A DNA stretch of 64,000 nt from Alistipes sp. (GCF_020026455.1 NZ_JAHHQJ010000013.1:1-64000), one strand, 5' to 3'. Shown: positions 18,237 to 27,145, counted from the first letter of the stretch. Translations and numbers: made by a program. The notes: generated from the sequence alone by a model not told the origin.

Positions 18237-18267
18237 TTTGCCGTTTCGCAGCAAATTTGTACCTTTA
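18237..18267 (+). promoter_or_regulatory. Promoter of the metallo-hydrolase gene
   Basis: TTTG (18237-18240), 19 bp, then TACCTTTA (18260-18267), one base from the -7 consensus. It starts 7 bp beyond the divergent promoter for the lipoprotein gene and gives a leader of about 115 nt. Confidence 0.6.
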
Positions 18268-18386
18268 TTCCATAATGCTCCGACTGACGACGCTCCTTTT
18301 TGCCGGACTGCCGGTCAAATCCCCGCAGAGGGCAGATTTCGCGCGCAGACGGTCATGACCACCAACAACCATCCGTACTTATTCTT

Positions 18387-19109
18387 ATGTCACTACTCTC
18401 CATTTTCGGCTACGGCCGCACCAAAGCCCCCGAATATCCCGCCGACCGGCTCTCCGCCCGCGACGGGTCCGAATTCACGATCACCTTTTTTAAGCATGCC
18501 TCGCTCGCCGTCTCCGTGGGCGACAAACACATCTACGTCGACCCCGTGAGCGCCAATGCCGACTACGGTGCACTACCGAAGGCCGATGTCGTGCTGATCA
18601 CCCACTCGCACTACGACCACCTCGACGTGGAGGCCGTCGAGAAACTGCTCACCGCCGACACCGAGATTCTCTGCGACCGGACTTCGGCCGAGGCTTTCGA
18701 GATGAACTGCTACACGATGCGCCCGGGCAGCGTCGCCACGCCGCGCGACTACCTGAAGGTCGAGGCCGTCGCGGCCCACAACACCACGCCGGGACACCTC
18801 CAATTCCACCCCCGGGAGCGTGAGGACTGCGGCTATGTACTGACCATCGGCGGCACGCGCATCTACATCGCGGGCGACACGGAACCCACCCCCGAACTGA
18901 AGGCGCTCCGCAAGATCGACATCGCCTTTCTGCCCGTGAACCAGCCCTACACGATGACCGTCGACCAGGCCGTCGAAGCGGTGAAAGCGCTGAAACCCGG
19001 GATCTTCTACCCCTACCACTACGGCGAGGTGGACGAAAAGACCGACATCGACCGCCTGGCACGCGAGTTGGAAACCGTGACCGAGGTCCGCATCCGGCCG
19101 ATGGAATAG
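18387..19109 (+). CDS. Metallo-beta-lactamase-fold metal-dependent hydrolase
   Basis: A 240-residue cytosolic protein of the UPF0173/UlaG-like branch of the metallo-beta-lactamase fold. The metal-binding loop is THSHYDHLD near residue 70; further ligands are in AAHNTTPGH, IAGDTE and the C-terminal YPYHYGE. The start at 18387 (MSLLSIFGYG) is chosen because upstream in-frame sequence is not protein-like. No neighbour suggests a substrate. The gene is followed by a repeat array and a bidirectional terminator. Confidence 0.85.
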   Translation: MSLLSIFGYGRTKAPEYPADRLSARDGSEFTITFFKHASLAVSVGDKHIYVDPVSANADYGALPKADVVLITHSHYDHLDVEAVEKLLTADTEILCDRTSAEAFEMNCYTMRPGSVATPRDYLKVEAVAAHNTTPGHLQFHPREREDCGYVLTIGGTRIYIAGDTEPTPELKALRKIDIAFLPVNQPYTMTVDQAVEAVKALKPGIFYPYHYGEVDEKTDIDRLARELETVTEVRIRPME

Positions 19110-19118
19110 CCGGCCGGC

Positions 19119-19300
19119 CCGCAACATGGCTGGTCCGCACGACATGCCGCCCCGCACGGCATGCCGGCCCGCAACACGGCCGACCCGCACAACACGGCCG
19201 ACCCGCACAACACGGCGTCCCGCACGATACGGCCGGTCCGCAACATGGCCGACCCGCACAACATGCCGGCCCGCACAACATGCCGGCCCGCACGCCGGCT
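19119..19300. repeat. Degenerate tandem array of about 17-bp units
   Basis: Eleven copies of a 15-18 bp unit of the type CCCGCACAACATGCCGG lie in tandem between convergent genes. Units differ by a few bases, with variants ending ACGGCCGA and ATGCCGG. It is not a CRISPR array: the units abut without unique spacers. Long open frames through it on the minus strand are artefacts of the repeat. Confidence 0.88.
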
Positions 19301-19363
19301 GCACGCCCCACCCGAAGCGGGGAGAAGACCCAAGTAGCGACGCATCGTCTCCTCCCGGAACAG

Positions 19364-19402
19364 AAAAACGGGGGAACCTTCCCAAGGAGGTTCCCCCGTT
19401 TC
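19364..19402. terminator. Bidirectional intrinsic terminator
   Basis: A 13-bp GC-rich stem (19367-19379 with 19388-19400), with As on the left and Ts on the right. On the minus strand it is followed by about five Ts and serves the HMA gene; it can also end the plus-strand metallo-hydrolase transcript. Confidence 0.85.
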
Positions 19403-19422
19403 CGATAACAAACCCGCCGAAG

Positions 19423-19737
19423 CTATCTCTTCGCAGGGGCTTTCTTGGGTTCGGCCTTCACCTTGATCGTGGCGAATCCCCGGATGATGTTCTCGTCGTT
19501 GTTCTTCGAAGCATCGTACACCACGGTGACCTCCTTCTTGGGCAAGTCCACCTTCACGTCCTTGATGCCCTTTCCGAGCGACGGAACATTGTTCATGATC
19601 TTCTTCACACAGTGCTCGCAGTCGATATCCGTAACAAACACCGTCGTCACCTCCTTTTTCTGCGCCGGTTTGCTGGCCGCAGCGCACATGCCGAAGCCCA
19701 TCACCAGAGCCAGGCAGAACATAAACAGCTTTTTCAT
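19423..19737 (-). CDS. Exported heavy-metal-associated (HMA) domain protein
   Basis: A 104-residue protein with a signal peptide (MKKLFMFCLALVMGFGMCAA) and one HMA domain. The metal-binding loop is DIDCEHCVKKI (CxxC) and a KEVTVVYDASK strand follows. HMA domains bind soft metals such as copper, zinc or mercury. It lies downstream of a TonB receptor in the same direction, as in many Bacteroidota metal loci, and has a Lys-rich tail. A periplasmic metal carrier is the simplest reading. Confidence 0.88.
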   Translation of the reverse strand: MKKLFMFCLALVMGFGMCAAASKPAQKKEVTTVFVTDIDCEHCVKKIMNNVPSLGKGIKDVKVDLPKKEVTVVYDASKNNDENIIRGFATIKVKAEPKKAPAKR

Positions 19738-19837
19738 CTTTTTTTATTTTAAGGTTTTACAATTTTCCCGTCTTTTGACACGGGGCGCAGCTCCGCGCCG
19801 GACTCTCCCCGGCCTGCCGCCCCCGAACCGCGGAGGA

Positions 19838-22204
19838 TCAATAAAGGTTGAACCGCAACCCGGCATAGAACTTGCGTCCCATGAGCGGTCCCCAGACATT
19901 CATCGAGTTGAACTTGTAGTCGTAGGGATCCTGCGCATGGAGGATCGGATTCTTCTGGCGGTAGTCGGCGATATTCTCACACCCGACATAGATGTCGAAC
20001 TTGCCCACCTTGCGGCTCACCTGGGCAAAGAACATCGGATAGCGGGGCGAATAGTAGCTGTCGTCGAGGTTGCCCGTCTGCGTGGGGATACGTGCCGGAC
20101 CGTTGAGCTGCGCCGTCGCGTCGAATACCCAGCGGCGGAACTTCGTGGCATACTGAATGTTGAACAGCGTTTTATACTGGCTCACCAGCGGACGTTCCAC
20201 ACGGGCCGTCGCGCCGCCGTCGCGCCGGATCGTCATTTCGCTGTCCGTGTAGCGGAACGTGGCGAAGATGTCGAGCCGCTCGACCGGCGACCACGAAAAG
20301 TCGATCTGGTAGGTGTCGGTGTACGAACGGCCGTCGGTGTTGTAGAAGACGATCCGGTCGGCATACATCTCCTGATCGGCCACGACCGAGTTGTAGAACT
20401 GCGTGCGGAAGTAGTCGAAGCTCAACGTCGCATCGCCGGGATTCACCAGCCCGAAGGTCTGCGTGAGGCTTCCGCCGACGGTCAGGGCCTTCTCCATACG
20501 GTCGAATTTGCGGAAATCGCTCCACCCCGTTCCCTTGTCGAGGAACGAGATGGCCCGGCCCGTGGCCAGAATGCCGATATTGTCGGTGATGACGTTCGTC
20601 GAACGGTAGCCCAGACCCGCCGAGCCGCGGAGCGTCGTCGAGGGGGTGATGTTCCATTTCAGATGGCCGCGGGGCGTAAGGAAAAAGCGGTCGTAATAGT
20701 GGTTGTAGTCGCCGCGCAATCCGGCCACGATCGAGAACTTGTCCTTGATGGCATAGGTATACTCGGCATAGGCTCCGGCCTCGCGCTCGCTGCGGTCGAA
20801 ATCGTAGTTGCGGAGGCTGTTGGCGGCGATCCACGGCGTCGGATTGCGCAGTTTCTCGCGGTAGTAGTCCAAATGCCCCTGCACGCCGACGATGAGCGAC
20901 GAGCGGTAGGTGAAATAGTGGTTGTACATCAGGTTCAGCGCCAGCGAATTCTGGGATCCCGTGTAGTCGTTCAGACCGAAATAGGCGTCTTCGTCGAAGT
21001 GGTCGAAGTCGGCGACGAAAGCCAGGTTCGAACGCATCTCGTCCTGCTCGTCGGGGTCGTATACCCCCGGACCGACCGGCATGCCGATTTTAAAATAACC
21101 GTTGGCGTTGCGGTTGCGGATGTGCGAACCGTAGAGCGGCATCTTCTTGTCGCCGGCCTTCCAGTCCCAATCCTGCTCCATCGCCTCGCGCATGGCGCGG
21201 GTATCCTTGAAGTCGAGCATGCCGCCCAGACGGTTCTCCTGCACGAACTTCCAGCCCCAGCGGATCTGCGTGCCGTTTTCGGCAGCATAGAGCCACTTGT
21301 TGGCCACATTGATCTGGTCGGATTTCGGCAGGTCGCGGAATCCGTCGTGGTTGTGGTCCATCTTCCGGGCGTCAGTGTCCATCGAACCGTGGAGCAGGAT
21401 GACGCTCGACAGTTTCTTGTCCTTCGTCACGGGGAAAGCCGTCGAAATATTGGCCTCGGGACGCAGTTCGTCGTCGAGGTAGAGGTTGACAAACAGCCGC
21501 TCGGAATCAGTGGGCTTGCGGTGTTCGAGGTTGATCTGCCCCGTGATAGCCTCGTGGCCCGCCGTCACCGAAGCCACACCCTTCGACACCTGGATCGAGT
21601 TGAGCCACATGCCGGGCGTGTAGCTCAATCCGTAGGGAGCGCTCAGACCGTGCATGATCGTGCGGTTCTCGTCGAGAATCTGCGTGTAGGTTCCGGCCAG
21701 CCCCAGCATCTTGATCTGGCGGGCTCCCGAAATGGCGTCGCTGTAACCAACGGTCACCGAGGCCGAATTCTCGAACGACTCGGCCAGATTGCAGCAGGCC
21801 ATCTTGCACAGACCCGCAAAGGAGATCATCTCTCCCTTGACGATTCCGTCGCGCTTAACGAAGTTGCCGCTTAAATTACCCGCGACGACAACGTCTTCGA
21901 GCGCCACTCCCTCCGAACGGAGTGCGAATGCGACCTGATCGACGTCGTTTTTCACGTCCAGCGTATCGTTGACAAAGCCCAGATACGAAGCCACGAGTCG
22001 GTCGTAGCCCTTTACACGATGGAGGAGGAATGCACCCCGGGCGTCGGTGCTGGCTCCGATGGTCGTCCCGGCCCAGTAGACCGAGGCACCGACAAGCGGT
22101 TGGTTATCGGCATCGCGGACCACACCCCGCAAATCCTGTGCGTTCAGCGAACCGCACACGGCAAGGGCCGAAAAAGCTAAAAATGAGATTTTCAGAAAAT
22201 GCAT
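19838..22204 (-). CDS. TonB-dependent receptor of an HMA-linked metal locus
   Basis: A 788-residue outer-membrane receptor. Signal peptide, an N-terminal carboxypeptidase-like domain (LRGVVRDADNQPLVGASVYW), a plug with GLCKMACCNLAESFENSASV and GARQIKMLGLAGTYTQIL, and a beta-barrel ending LRFNLY. The MACCNLAESFE plug motif is common in receptors found next to HMA proteins, and the paired cysteines may contact metal or a metal chelate. It is the third gene of a minus-strand set beginning with the PqqD-like gene (22973). Metal or metallophore uptake is inferred from context. Confidence 0.88.
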   Translation of the reverse strand: MHFLKISFLAFSALAVCGSLNAQDLRGVVRDADNQPLVGASVYWAGTTIGASTDARGAFLLHRVKGYDRLVASYLGFVNDTLDVKNDVDQVAFALRSEGVALEDVVVAGNLSGNFVKRDGIVKGEMISFAGLCKMACCNLAESFENSASVTVGYSDAISGARQIKMLGLAGTYTQILDENRTIMHGLSAPYGLSYTPGMWLNSIQVSKGVASVTAGHEAITGQINLEHRKPTDSERLFVNLYLDDELRPEANISTAFPVTKDKKLSSVILLHGSMDTDARKMDHNHDGFRDLPKSDQINVANKWLYAAENGTQIRWGWKFVQENRLGGMLDFKDTRAMREAMEQDWDWKAGDKKMPLYGSHIRNRNANGYFKIGMPVGPGVYDPDEQDEMRSNLAFVADFDHFDEDAYFGLNDYTGSQNSLALNLMYNHYFTYRSSLIVGVQGHLDYYREKLRNPTPWIAANSLRNYDFDRSEREAGAYAEYTYAIKDKFSIVAGLRGDYNHYYDRFFLTPRGHLKWNITPSTTLRGSAGLGYRSTNVITDNIGILATGRAISFLDKGTGWSDFRKFDRMEKALTVGGSLTQTFGLVNPGDATLSFDYFRTQFYNSVVADQEMYADRIVFYNTDGRSYTDTYQIDFSWSPVERLDIFATFRYTDSEMTIRRDGGATARVERPLVSQYKTLFNIQYATKFRRWVFDATAQLNGPARIPTQTGNLDDSYYSPRYPMFFAQVSRKVGKFDIYVGCENIADYRQKNPILHAQDPYDYKFNSMNVWGPLMGRKFYAGLRFNLY

Positions 22205-22274
22205 GTAAATTCCGTTATTGGTTAAAACCGATTACAGACCGATGTACACACGACACCGGTCCCGAAAAAGAGTC

Positions 22275-22700
22275 TTAAGCCAATACGGGAGGACCTCGGA
22301 AGCCGACGGGGAGTACCGTGGTCTTCCGGATGAAAGGCGTGCGCCTCTCGGCAACCGCCTCACGCAGAAGAGGTACATGCGCGGGGCACGGACACTCTGC
22401 GGCCAATGCGGACGGCAGGTCGATGACGACGCAACGGGTATAGCGTTCGTTGTTGTCGGAAAAGGTGGAGATGTAGAGTCCGATTTCGGTCGAATGGCGG
22501 TTGCCGCAGCAGGGTGCGCGCATCTCCCCGTCCGCCGGAGCCGGAAGGTCCGCCACATGGAGGCAATGGCAGCAGCAGACATGCTCCGTGCGGGCCCTCA
22601 TGGCCACGCACTTGCACGTCAGCGACGCCAAAGCCGCCCCGGCCGTCGCTAAAAGATAGACGGCAAACAGCAGCAGCGATATGGACCTTTTCAATTTCAT
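22275..22700 (-). CDS. Exported Cys/His-rich small protein
   Basis: A 141-residue protein with an N-terminal hydrophobic signal or membrane segment, then two dense metal-ligand clusters: LTCKCVAM with HVCCCHCLH, and APCCGNRH. A later CPCPAH follows. The spacing suggests bound metal or disulfides in the periplasm. Its start codon abuts the stop of the PqqD-like gene (22701) and it precedes the TonB receptor by 70 bp. I recognise no named family. A copper- or zinc-binding accessory to the receptor is the likeliest role; a precursor of a modified peptide is a less likely alternative. Confidence 0.75.
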   Translation of the reverse strand: MKLKRSISLLLFAVYLLATAGAALASLTCKCVAMRARTEHVCCCHCLHVADLPAPADGEMRAPCCGNRHSTEIGLYISTFSDNNERYTRCVVIDLPSALAAECPCPAHVPLLREAVAERRTPFIRKTTVLPVGFRGPPVLA

Positions 22701-22973
22701 CTACTCTTCCACGATTCCACATGCGGAGAGGTCGGCAATCCAACGCCCGGCATCCTTGCGGGCCGTTTCGGCATCGACCTCGTAACGTTCAGTGAGCAGC
22801 AGCGCGACATCCGCAACCGTAAATTCGCGTTCCCGCAGCTTCTCCCACAGATACAGCGACGAAAGATTGAGCGACACGACGCGTGTCCCGTCAGCGGTCT
22901 CTCCGCCGCCCGGCAGCACGATCACATGCCCGCCGGCCATCTCCCGAACTTTGAAATCTTCGCGTAACTTCAT
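22701..22973 (-). CDS. PqqD-like (RRE-fold) protein
   Basis: A 90-residue protein resembling PqqD, the peptide-binding chaperone fold (RiPP recognition element). It has VSLNLSSLYLWEKLREREFTV followed by the VADVALLLTERYEVD helices and a C-terminal LSACGIVEE. The start at 22973 (MKLREDF) is preferred over a codon 45 bp upstream. Its stop touches the start of the Cys/His-rich gene. No radical SAM enzyme, peptidase or precursor peptide is visible nearby, so whether it acts in peptide modification here is open. A TACTTTTG -7-like box lies upstream (23003-22996). Confidence 0.78.
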   Translation of the reverse strand: MKLREDFKVREMAGGHVIVLPGGGETADGTRVVSLNLSSLYLWEKLREREFTVADVALLLTERYEVDAETARKDAGRWIADLSACGIVEE

Positions 22974-23056
22974 TCGTCGAACGTTCTGATTTTTGCAAAA
23001 GTATAAAAAATTCTCCAAACCGCCTAATTTTTCCCGAAAACGGCCCGCAAGCGGCT

Positions 23057-23088
23057 CTTGCCTCCGTGCGCTCTTTTTTATACCTTTG
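23057..23088 (+). promoter_or_regulatory. Promoter of recQ
   Basis: CTTG (23057-23060), 20 bp, then TACCTTTG (23081-23088). The -7 box ends only 4 bp before the ATG at 23093, so the transcript may be leaderless or nearly so. Confidence 0.7.
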
Positions 23089-23092
23089 TATC

Positions 23093-25096
23093 ATGAATCC
23101 CGAACCGGACAGGATATACGACACACTGAAACGCTACTGGGGCTTCACGGAATTCCGTCCCGTGCAGCTGGAGATCATCCGCTCCACCCTGGAGGGGCGC
23201 GACACACTGGCGCTGATGCCCACAGGCGGCGGGAAGTCGCTCACCTATCAGGTCCCGACCCTTAGCCGCGAGGGGTTGTGCATCGTCGTCACGCCACTCA
23301 TCGCCCTGATGAAGGACCAGGTCGACCACCTCCGGGCACGGGGAGTCCCGGCCGTCGCCATCCATTCGGGTCTTTCGCCGCGTCAGATCGACATCGCACT
23401 GGACAACTGCACCTACGGCGACGTGAAATTCCTCTACGTGGCCCCCGAGCGGCTGGCGACCGAGGCGTTCCGTCTGCGTGTCGTGCGCATGAACGTCTCG
23501 CTGATCGCCGTCGACGAGGCGCACTGTATCTCGCAGTGGGGCTACGACTTCCGACCCTCGTACCTGCGCATCGCCGAGCTGCGCGAAAAGCTCCCCGGCG
23601 TCCCCGTGCTGGCGCTCACGGCCTCGGCCACACACCCTGTGGCCGACGACATCATGCGCCACCTGAAATTCCCCGAACCGCACATTCTGCGCAGCAGTTT
23701 CGCGCGTCCCAACCTCTCGTACAGCGTCCGCCGCACCGACGACAAGAACGGACAGCTGCTGCGCCTGGTCCGCAACGTCCCCGGCACGGGCATCGTCTAC
23801 GTCCGCACCCGGGAGGGTACCGAGCAGATCGCCGACTTCCTGCGTCAGGAGGGCATCCCGGCCGCTGCCTACCACGGCGGACTGGGTCACGCCGAGCGGT
23901 CGCTGCGCCAGGAGAAGTGGCTCTCGGGCAAGACTCGCGTGATGGTGGCCACCAACGCCTTCGGCATGGGCATCGACAAACCCGACGTGCGCTTCGTGGT
24001 CCACTATTCGATGTGCGACTCGCTCGAAAGCTACTACCAGGAGGCGGGCCGCGCGGGCCGCGACGGACAGCGGGCCTATGCCCTGCTGCTCGTGGCTTCG
24101 GACGACAGCGACCGCATCGCGCGGCGCTTCGAGCAGGAGTTCCCGCCGCTGGACAAGATCAAGGAGATCTACGAACGGATCTGTTCCTACCTGCAAATCG
24201 GCATCGGCGACGGCGGCGAAGCGTCGTTTCTGTTCAACCTCCACGACTTCTGCGCCCGCGAGCACCTCTATTCGGGGACCGTCACGAGCGCCCTGAAGCT
24301 GCTCCAGCAGAACGGCTACATGTCCCTCACCGACGCACAGGAGAACCCCGCGCGGGTGATGTTCTGCGTCAGCCGCGACGAACTGTACAAACTCCGCGTG
24401 CAGCGCGACGAACTCGACCACTTCATCCGCACCCTGCTGCGGCTCTACAACGGGGTCTTCACCGAATTCCGCCCCATCAACGAGGGTGAACTGGCCACCT
24501 GGAGCGGCTACACCGTCGAGCGGGTCAAGGAGCTGCTCAAACGGCTCTGGCAGCTGCGCGTGATCCGCTATATCCCCTCGAACCGCTCGCCGATCCTCTT
24601 CATGAACGAGGAACGCCTCCCGCGCGCCGACCTCTACATCGCCCCCGAGACCTACAAGCGGCGACAGGAGCTGATGCGCGAACGCTTCGAACAGATGATC
24701 GCCTACGCAACCAACGAGCAGGAGTGCCGCAGTGCCGCGCTGGAGCGCTATTTCGGCGAGGAGAACCCCGCGCCGTGCGGAGTCTGCGACATCTGCCTGG
24801 CCCGCAGAAGGGCTGCGAAAGCCGCCGCCCGGGCGGCCGGACCGGCATCCGGGAGCCCGAATCCCGGAGCATCGGGCGATGCACCCGGCGCCGCAATCTC
24901 CCTGCGCAAAAAAATTCGGACACGCCTGGCCTGCTCCCCGGCCGACCCGCACCGGCTCTCCGACGAACTGGCCTGCCCGCCCGAGCGCCTGGCCGAAACG
25001 GTGCGCGAACTGCTCGCCGAGGGCACGGTCCGCACCTGCGCCGACGGATGCATCGCGCTCTGCAACACGTCCGCCAGCCCCGACGAGGCAAAATAG
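23093..25096 (+). CDS. recQ: ATP-dependent DNA helicase RecQ
   Basis: A 667-residue 3'-5' DNA helicase of recombination and repair. In order: motif 0 (YWGFTEFRPVQLEII), Walker A (TGGGKS, Lys48), DEAH box (VDEAHCISQWGYDFRP), helicase C domain (FGMGIDKPDVRFVVHY, QEAGRAGRDG), the zinc site (CRSAALERYFG to CGVCDIC) and a winged-helix-like region. An Ala/Pro-rich linker (about residues 580-605) leads to a short C-terminal domain that is not a typical HRDC. The ATG at 23093 is chosen because it begins the conserved N-terminus; an upstream in-frame ATG at 23066 would precede the promoter's -7 box. Confidence 0.95.
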   Translation: MNPEPDRIYDTLKRYWGFTEFRPVQLEIIRSTLEGRDTLALMPTGGGKSLTYQVPTLSREGLCIVVTPLIALMKDQVDHLRARGVPAVAIHSGLSPRQIDIALDNCTYGDVKFLYVAPERLATEAFRLRVVRMNVSLIAVDEAHCISQWGYDFRPSYLRIAELREKLPGVPVLALTASATHPVADDIMRHLKFPEPHILRSSFARPNLSYSVRRTDDKNGQLLRLVRNVPGTGIVYVRTREGTEQIADFLRQEGIPAAAYHGGLGHAERSLRQEKWLSGKTRVMVATNAFGMGIDKPDVRFVVHYSMCDSLESYYQEAGRAGRDGQRAYALLLVASDDSDRIARRFEQEFPPLDKIKEIYERICSYLQIGIGDGGEASFLFNLHDFCAREHLYSGTVTSALKLLQQNGYMSLTDAQENPARVMFCVSRDELYKLRVQRDELDHFIRTLLRLYNGVFTEFRPINEGELATWSGYTVERVKELLKRLWQLRVIRYIPSNRSPILFMNEERLPRADLYIAPETYKRRQELMRERFEQMIAYATNEQECRSAALERYFGEENPAPCGVCDICLARRRAAKAAARAAGPASGSPNPGASGDAPGAAISLRKKIRTRLACSPADPHRLSDELACPPERLAETVRELLAEGTVRTCADGCIALCNTSASPDEAK

Positions 25097-25155
25097 CACC
25101 CCGAAGAGCCTCTTTTCTGAAAATAAATACCTAAATTTGTGGGAATTTTCACCGC

Positions 25156-25764
25156 ATGACCACAGTAAACAATTTCATCGATAAAATCAGCAACGAGCAG
25201 ACCGCCCTGCTCCCGGCCGTAGAGTTCCGGGGGGAGATCCGCATCGTCGAACACGAACGCGACATCGAGGCGGCCTGCAAAACGCTCGCCGAGCAGCCCG
25301 TCATCGGCTTCGACACCGAGACGCGTCCCTCGTTCCGCCCGGGCGTCACGTTCCGCGTGTCGCTGCTGCAACTCTCCACGCCGACGGTCTGCTACCTGTT
25401 CCGGCTCAACAAGATTCCGCTGGCCAAGCCCATCCTGCAGCTGCTCGAAGACAAGCGGGTGCTCAAGATCGGCGCCGACGTGACGGGCGACCTGCGCTCG
25501 CTGCGCCAGATCCGCCACTTCCGCGACGGGGGCTTCGTCGACCTTCAGGTCATCGCCCCCGAGTGGGGCATCGCGGAAAAGAGCCTGCGCAAACTCTCGG
25601 CCATCGTGCTGGGTCAGCGCGTCTCGAAAGCCCAGCGTCTGAGCAACTGGGAGGCAACGACGCTCACCGACAAACAGCAGCTCTACGCCGCTACCGACGC
25701 ATGGGTCTGCACGTGCATTTACCGGAAACTGCTCCGTACACCGAAAAAAACGATCCGCAAATGA
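25156..25764 (+). CDS. DEDDy 3'-5' exonuclease (RNase D-like)
   Basis: A 202-residue exonuclease domain protein. DEDD motifs: VIGFDTETRPSF (Exo I, DxE), KIGADVTGDLRSL (Exo II) and YAATDAWVCTCIY (Exo III, Tyr and Asp). It lacks the HRDC domains of full RNase D, so it is a stand-alone domain acting on RNA or DNA 3' ends. A -7-like box TAAATTTG lies at 25132-25139. Its last codon overlaps the next gene (ATGA at 25761-25764), so the two are translationally coupled. Confidence 0.88.
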   Translation: MTTVNNFIDKISNEQTALLPAVEFRGEIRIVEHERDIEAACKTLAEQPVIGFDTETRPSFRPGVTFRVSLLQLSTPTVCYLFRLNKIPLAKPILQLLEDKRVLKIGADVTGDLRSLRQIRHFRDGGFVDLQVIAPEWGIAEKSLRKLSAIVLGQRVSKAQRLSNWEATTLTDKQQLYAATDAWVCTCIYRKLLRTPKKTIRK

Positions 25765-26960
25765 TACCGCAAATTTACCTGCGCAAAGGCAAGGAGGAAT
25801 CGCTTCTGCGCCGCCACCCGTGGATTTTCTCGGGCGCCATCGATCACATCAAAGCCGAGGAGGAGTCCGATTTCGCCGAAGGGACGCTCGTCGAGGTCTA
25901 CACGCGTCAAGGCGAATTCATGGCCCAGGGCCACTATCAGGTGGGGTCGATCGCCGTGCGTGTGCTCTCGTTCGAGCGCGAGACGATCGACCAGACGTGG
26001 TGGAACCGCCGAATCGCCATTGCCCACGACGTGCGCCGCACACTCGGCCTGACGGACAACCCCGCGACGACCTGCTATCGACTGATCCACGGCGAAGGCG
26101 ATTCGCTGCCGGGTCTCGTCGTCGACATCTACGGCCCGGTTGCCGTCATCCAGTGCCACTCGGTGGGCATGTACCACGCACGGATGCTGATCGCCGAGGC
26201 GCTGCGCACGGTCTACGGCACACACCTGACGGCCATCTACGACAAATCCTCGCAGACGCTCCCCTTCAAGGCCAGCCTCGGAGCCGTCGACGGCTACCTG
26301 TGGGGAACCTCGGACCATGCGTCGCACATCGTTCTGGAAAACGGCGAACAGTTCTACGTCAACTGGGAGAAGGGGCAGAAAACGGGCTTCTTCCTCGACC
26401 AGCGCGAAAACCGCCAGCTGGTCAAACGCTATGCCAAGGGCCGCACCGTGCTCAATACCTTCTGCTACACGGGCGGATTCTCGGTCTACGCCCTCTCGGG
26501 CGGTGCCGCCGAGGTCTGCTCGGTGGACTCCTCCGAACGGGCCGTGGCTCTGGCCACGGAGAACATGCAGCTCAACTTCGGCGACAAGGCCCCCCACACG
26601 GAGGTCGCGGCCGATGCGGTGGACTACCTGAAGGAGATCGGCGACAAATACGACCTGATCATCCTCGACCCGCCGGCCTTCGCCAAACACCACAAGGTGC
26701 TGGGCAATGCCATGCAGGGCTACAAGCGGCTCAATGCCCGTGCCTTGTCGCAGATCCGCCCCGGAGGCATCCTCTTCACATTCTCCTGCTCACAGGCCGT
26801 GTCGAAGGAGCTGTTCCGCACGACAGTTTTCTCCGCCGCCGCCATCGCGGGCCGCAAGGTGCGCATCCTGCACCAGCTGACCCAGCCCGCCGACCACCCG
26901 ATCAACATCTACCACCCCGAAGGCGAATACCTCAAGGGGCTGGTACTGTACGTGGAATAA
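25761..26960 (+). CDS. RlmI-like class I SAM-dependent rRNA methyltransferase
   Basis: A 399-residue protein of the RlmI family (23S rRNA m5C methyltransferases). An N-terminal PUA domain (LVEVYTRQGEFMAQGHYQ) is followed by a Rossmann methyltransferase domain with NTFCYTGGFSVYA (SAM loop), VDSSERAVALA, LIILDPPAFAK (catalytic-region DPP) and FSCSQAVS (Cys motif). The start overlaps the exonuclease stop. The exact target base is inferred from family members. Confidence 0.9.
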   Translation: MIPQIYLRKGKEESLLRRHPWIFSGAIDHIKAEEESDFAEGTLVEVYTRQGEFMAQGHYQVGSIAVRVLSFERETIDQTWWNRRIAIAHDVRRTLGLTDNPATTCYRLIHGEGDSLPGLVVDIYGPVAVIQCHSVGMYHARMLIAEALRTVYGTHLTAIYDKSSQTLPFKASLGAVDGYLWGTSDHASHIVLENGEQFYVNWEKGQKTGFFLDQRENRQLVKRYAKGRTVLNTFCYTGGFSVYALSGGAAEVCSVDSSERAVALATENMQLNFGDKAPHTEVAADAVDYLKEIGDKYDLIILDPPAFAKHHKVLGNAMQGYKRLNARALSQIRPGGILFTFSCSQAVSKELFRTTVFSAAAIAGRKVRILHQLTQPADHPINIYHPEGEYLKGLVLYVE

Positions 26961-26989
26961 GCCGGGGCGCAGGCGACACTACCCGATAC

Positions 26990-27080
26990 CGCCGCCGTTT
27001 GCCAATATCGCTGTTGTCGCCGTTCACTGCCGCCATCCGCCGCCATTCGTCGCCGCCTGCGCCTGCGCCTGCGCCTGCGG
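26990..27080. repeat. Short-unit GC-rich repeat with four CGCCTG copies
   Basis: The spacer before the esterase gene contains CCGCCATTCG-like units and ends in four exact CGCCTG hexamers (27054-27077). It is part of the window-wide pattern of C-rich repetitive spacers. Confidence 0.65.
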
Positions 27081-27145
27081 ATCCGAATCTTTGAAACCGC
27101 CAATCCCCTCCTCCCCCCCAAGGGGTGGACCTAACTGAACCCACG

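Noticed and set aside
19119..19300. Possible CRISPR array
   Set aside because: Units of 15-18 bp abut without unique spacers, are degenerate, and no cas genes are nearby.
19445..21874. A plus-strand open frame of 809 codons opposite the TonB receptor and HMA genes
   Set aside because: Antisense shadow of strongly supported genes, with His/Arg/Val-rich composition and no domain.
23078..25099. A 673-codon minus-strand open frame opposite recQ
   Set aside because: Antisense shadow; recQ motifs are complete on the other strand.
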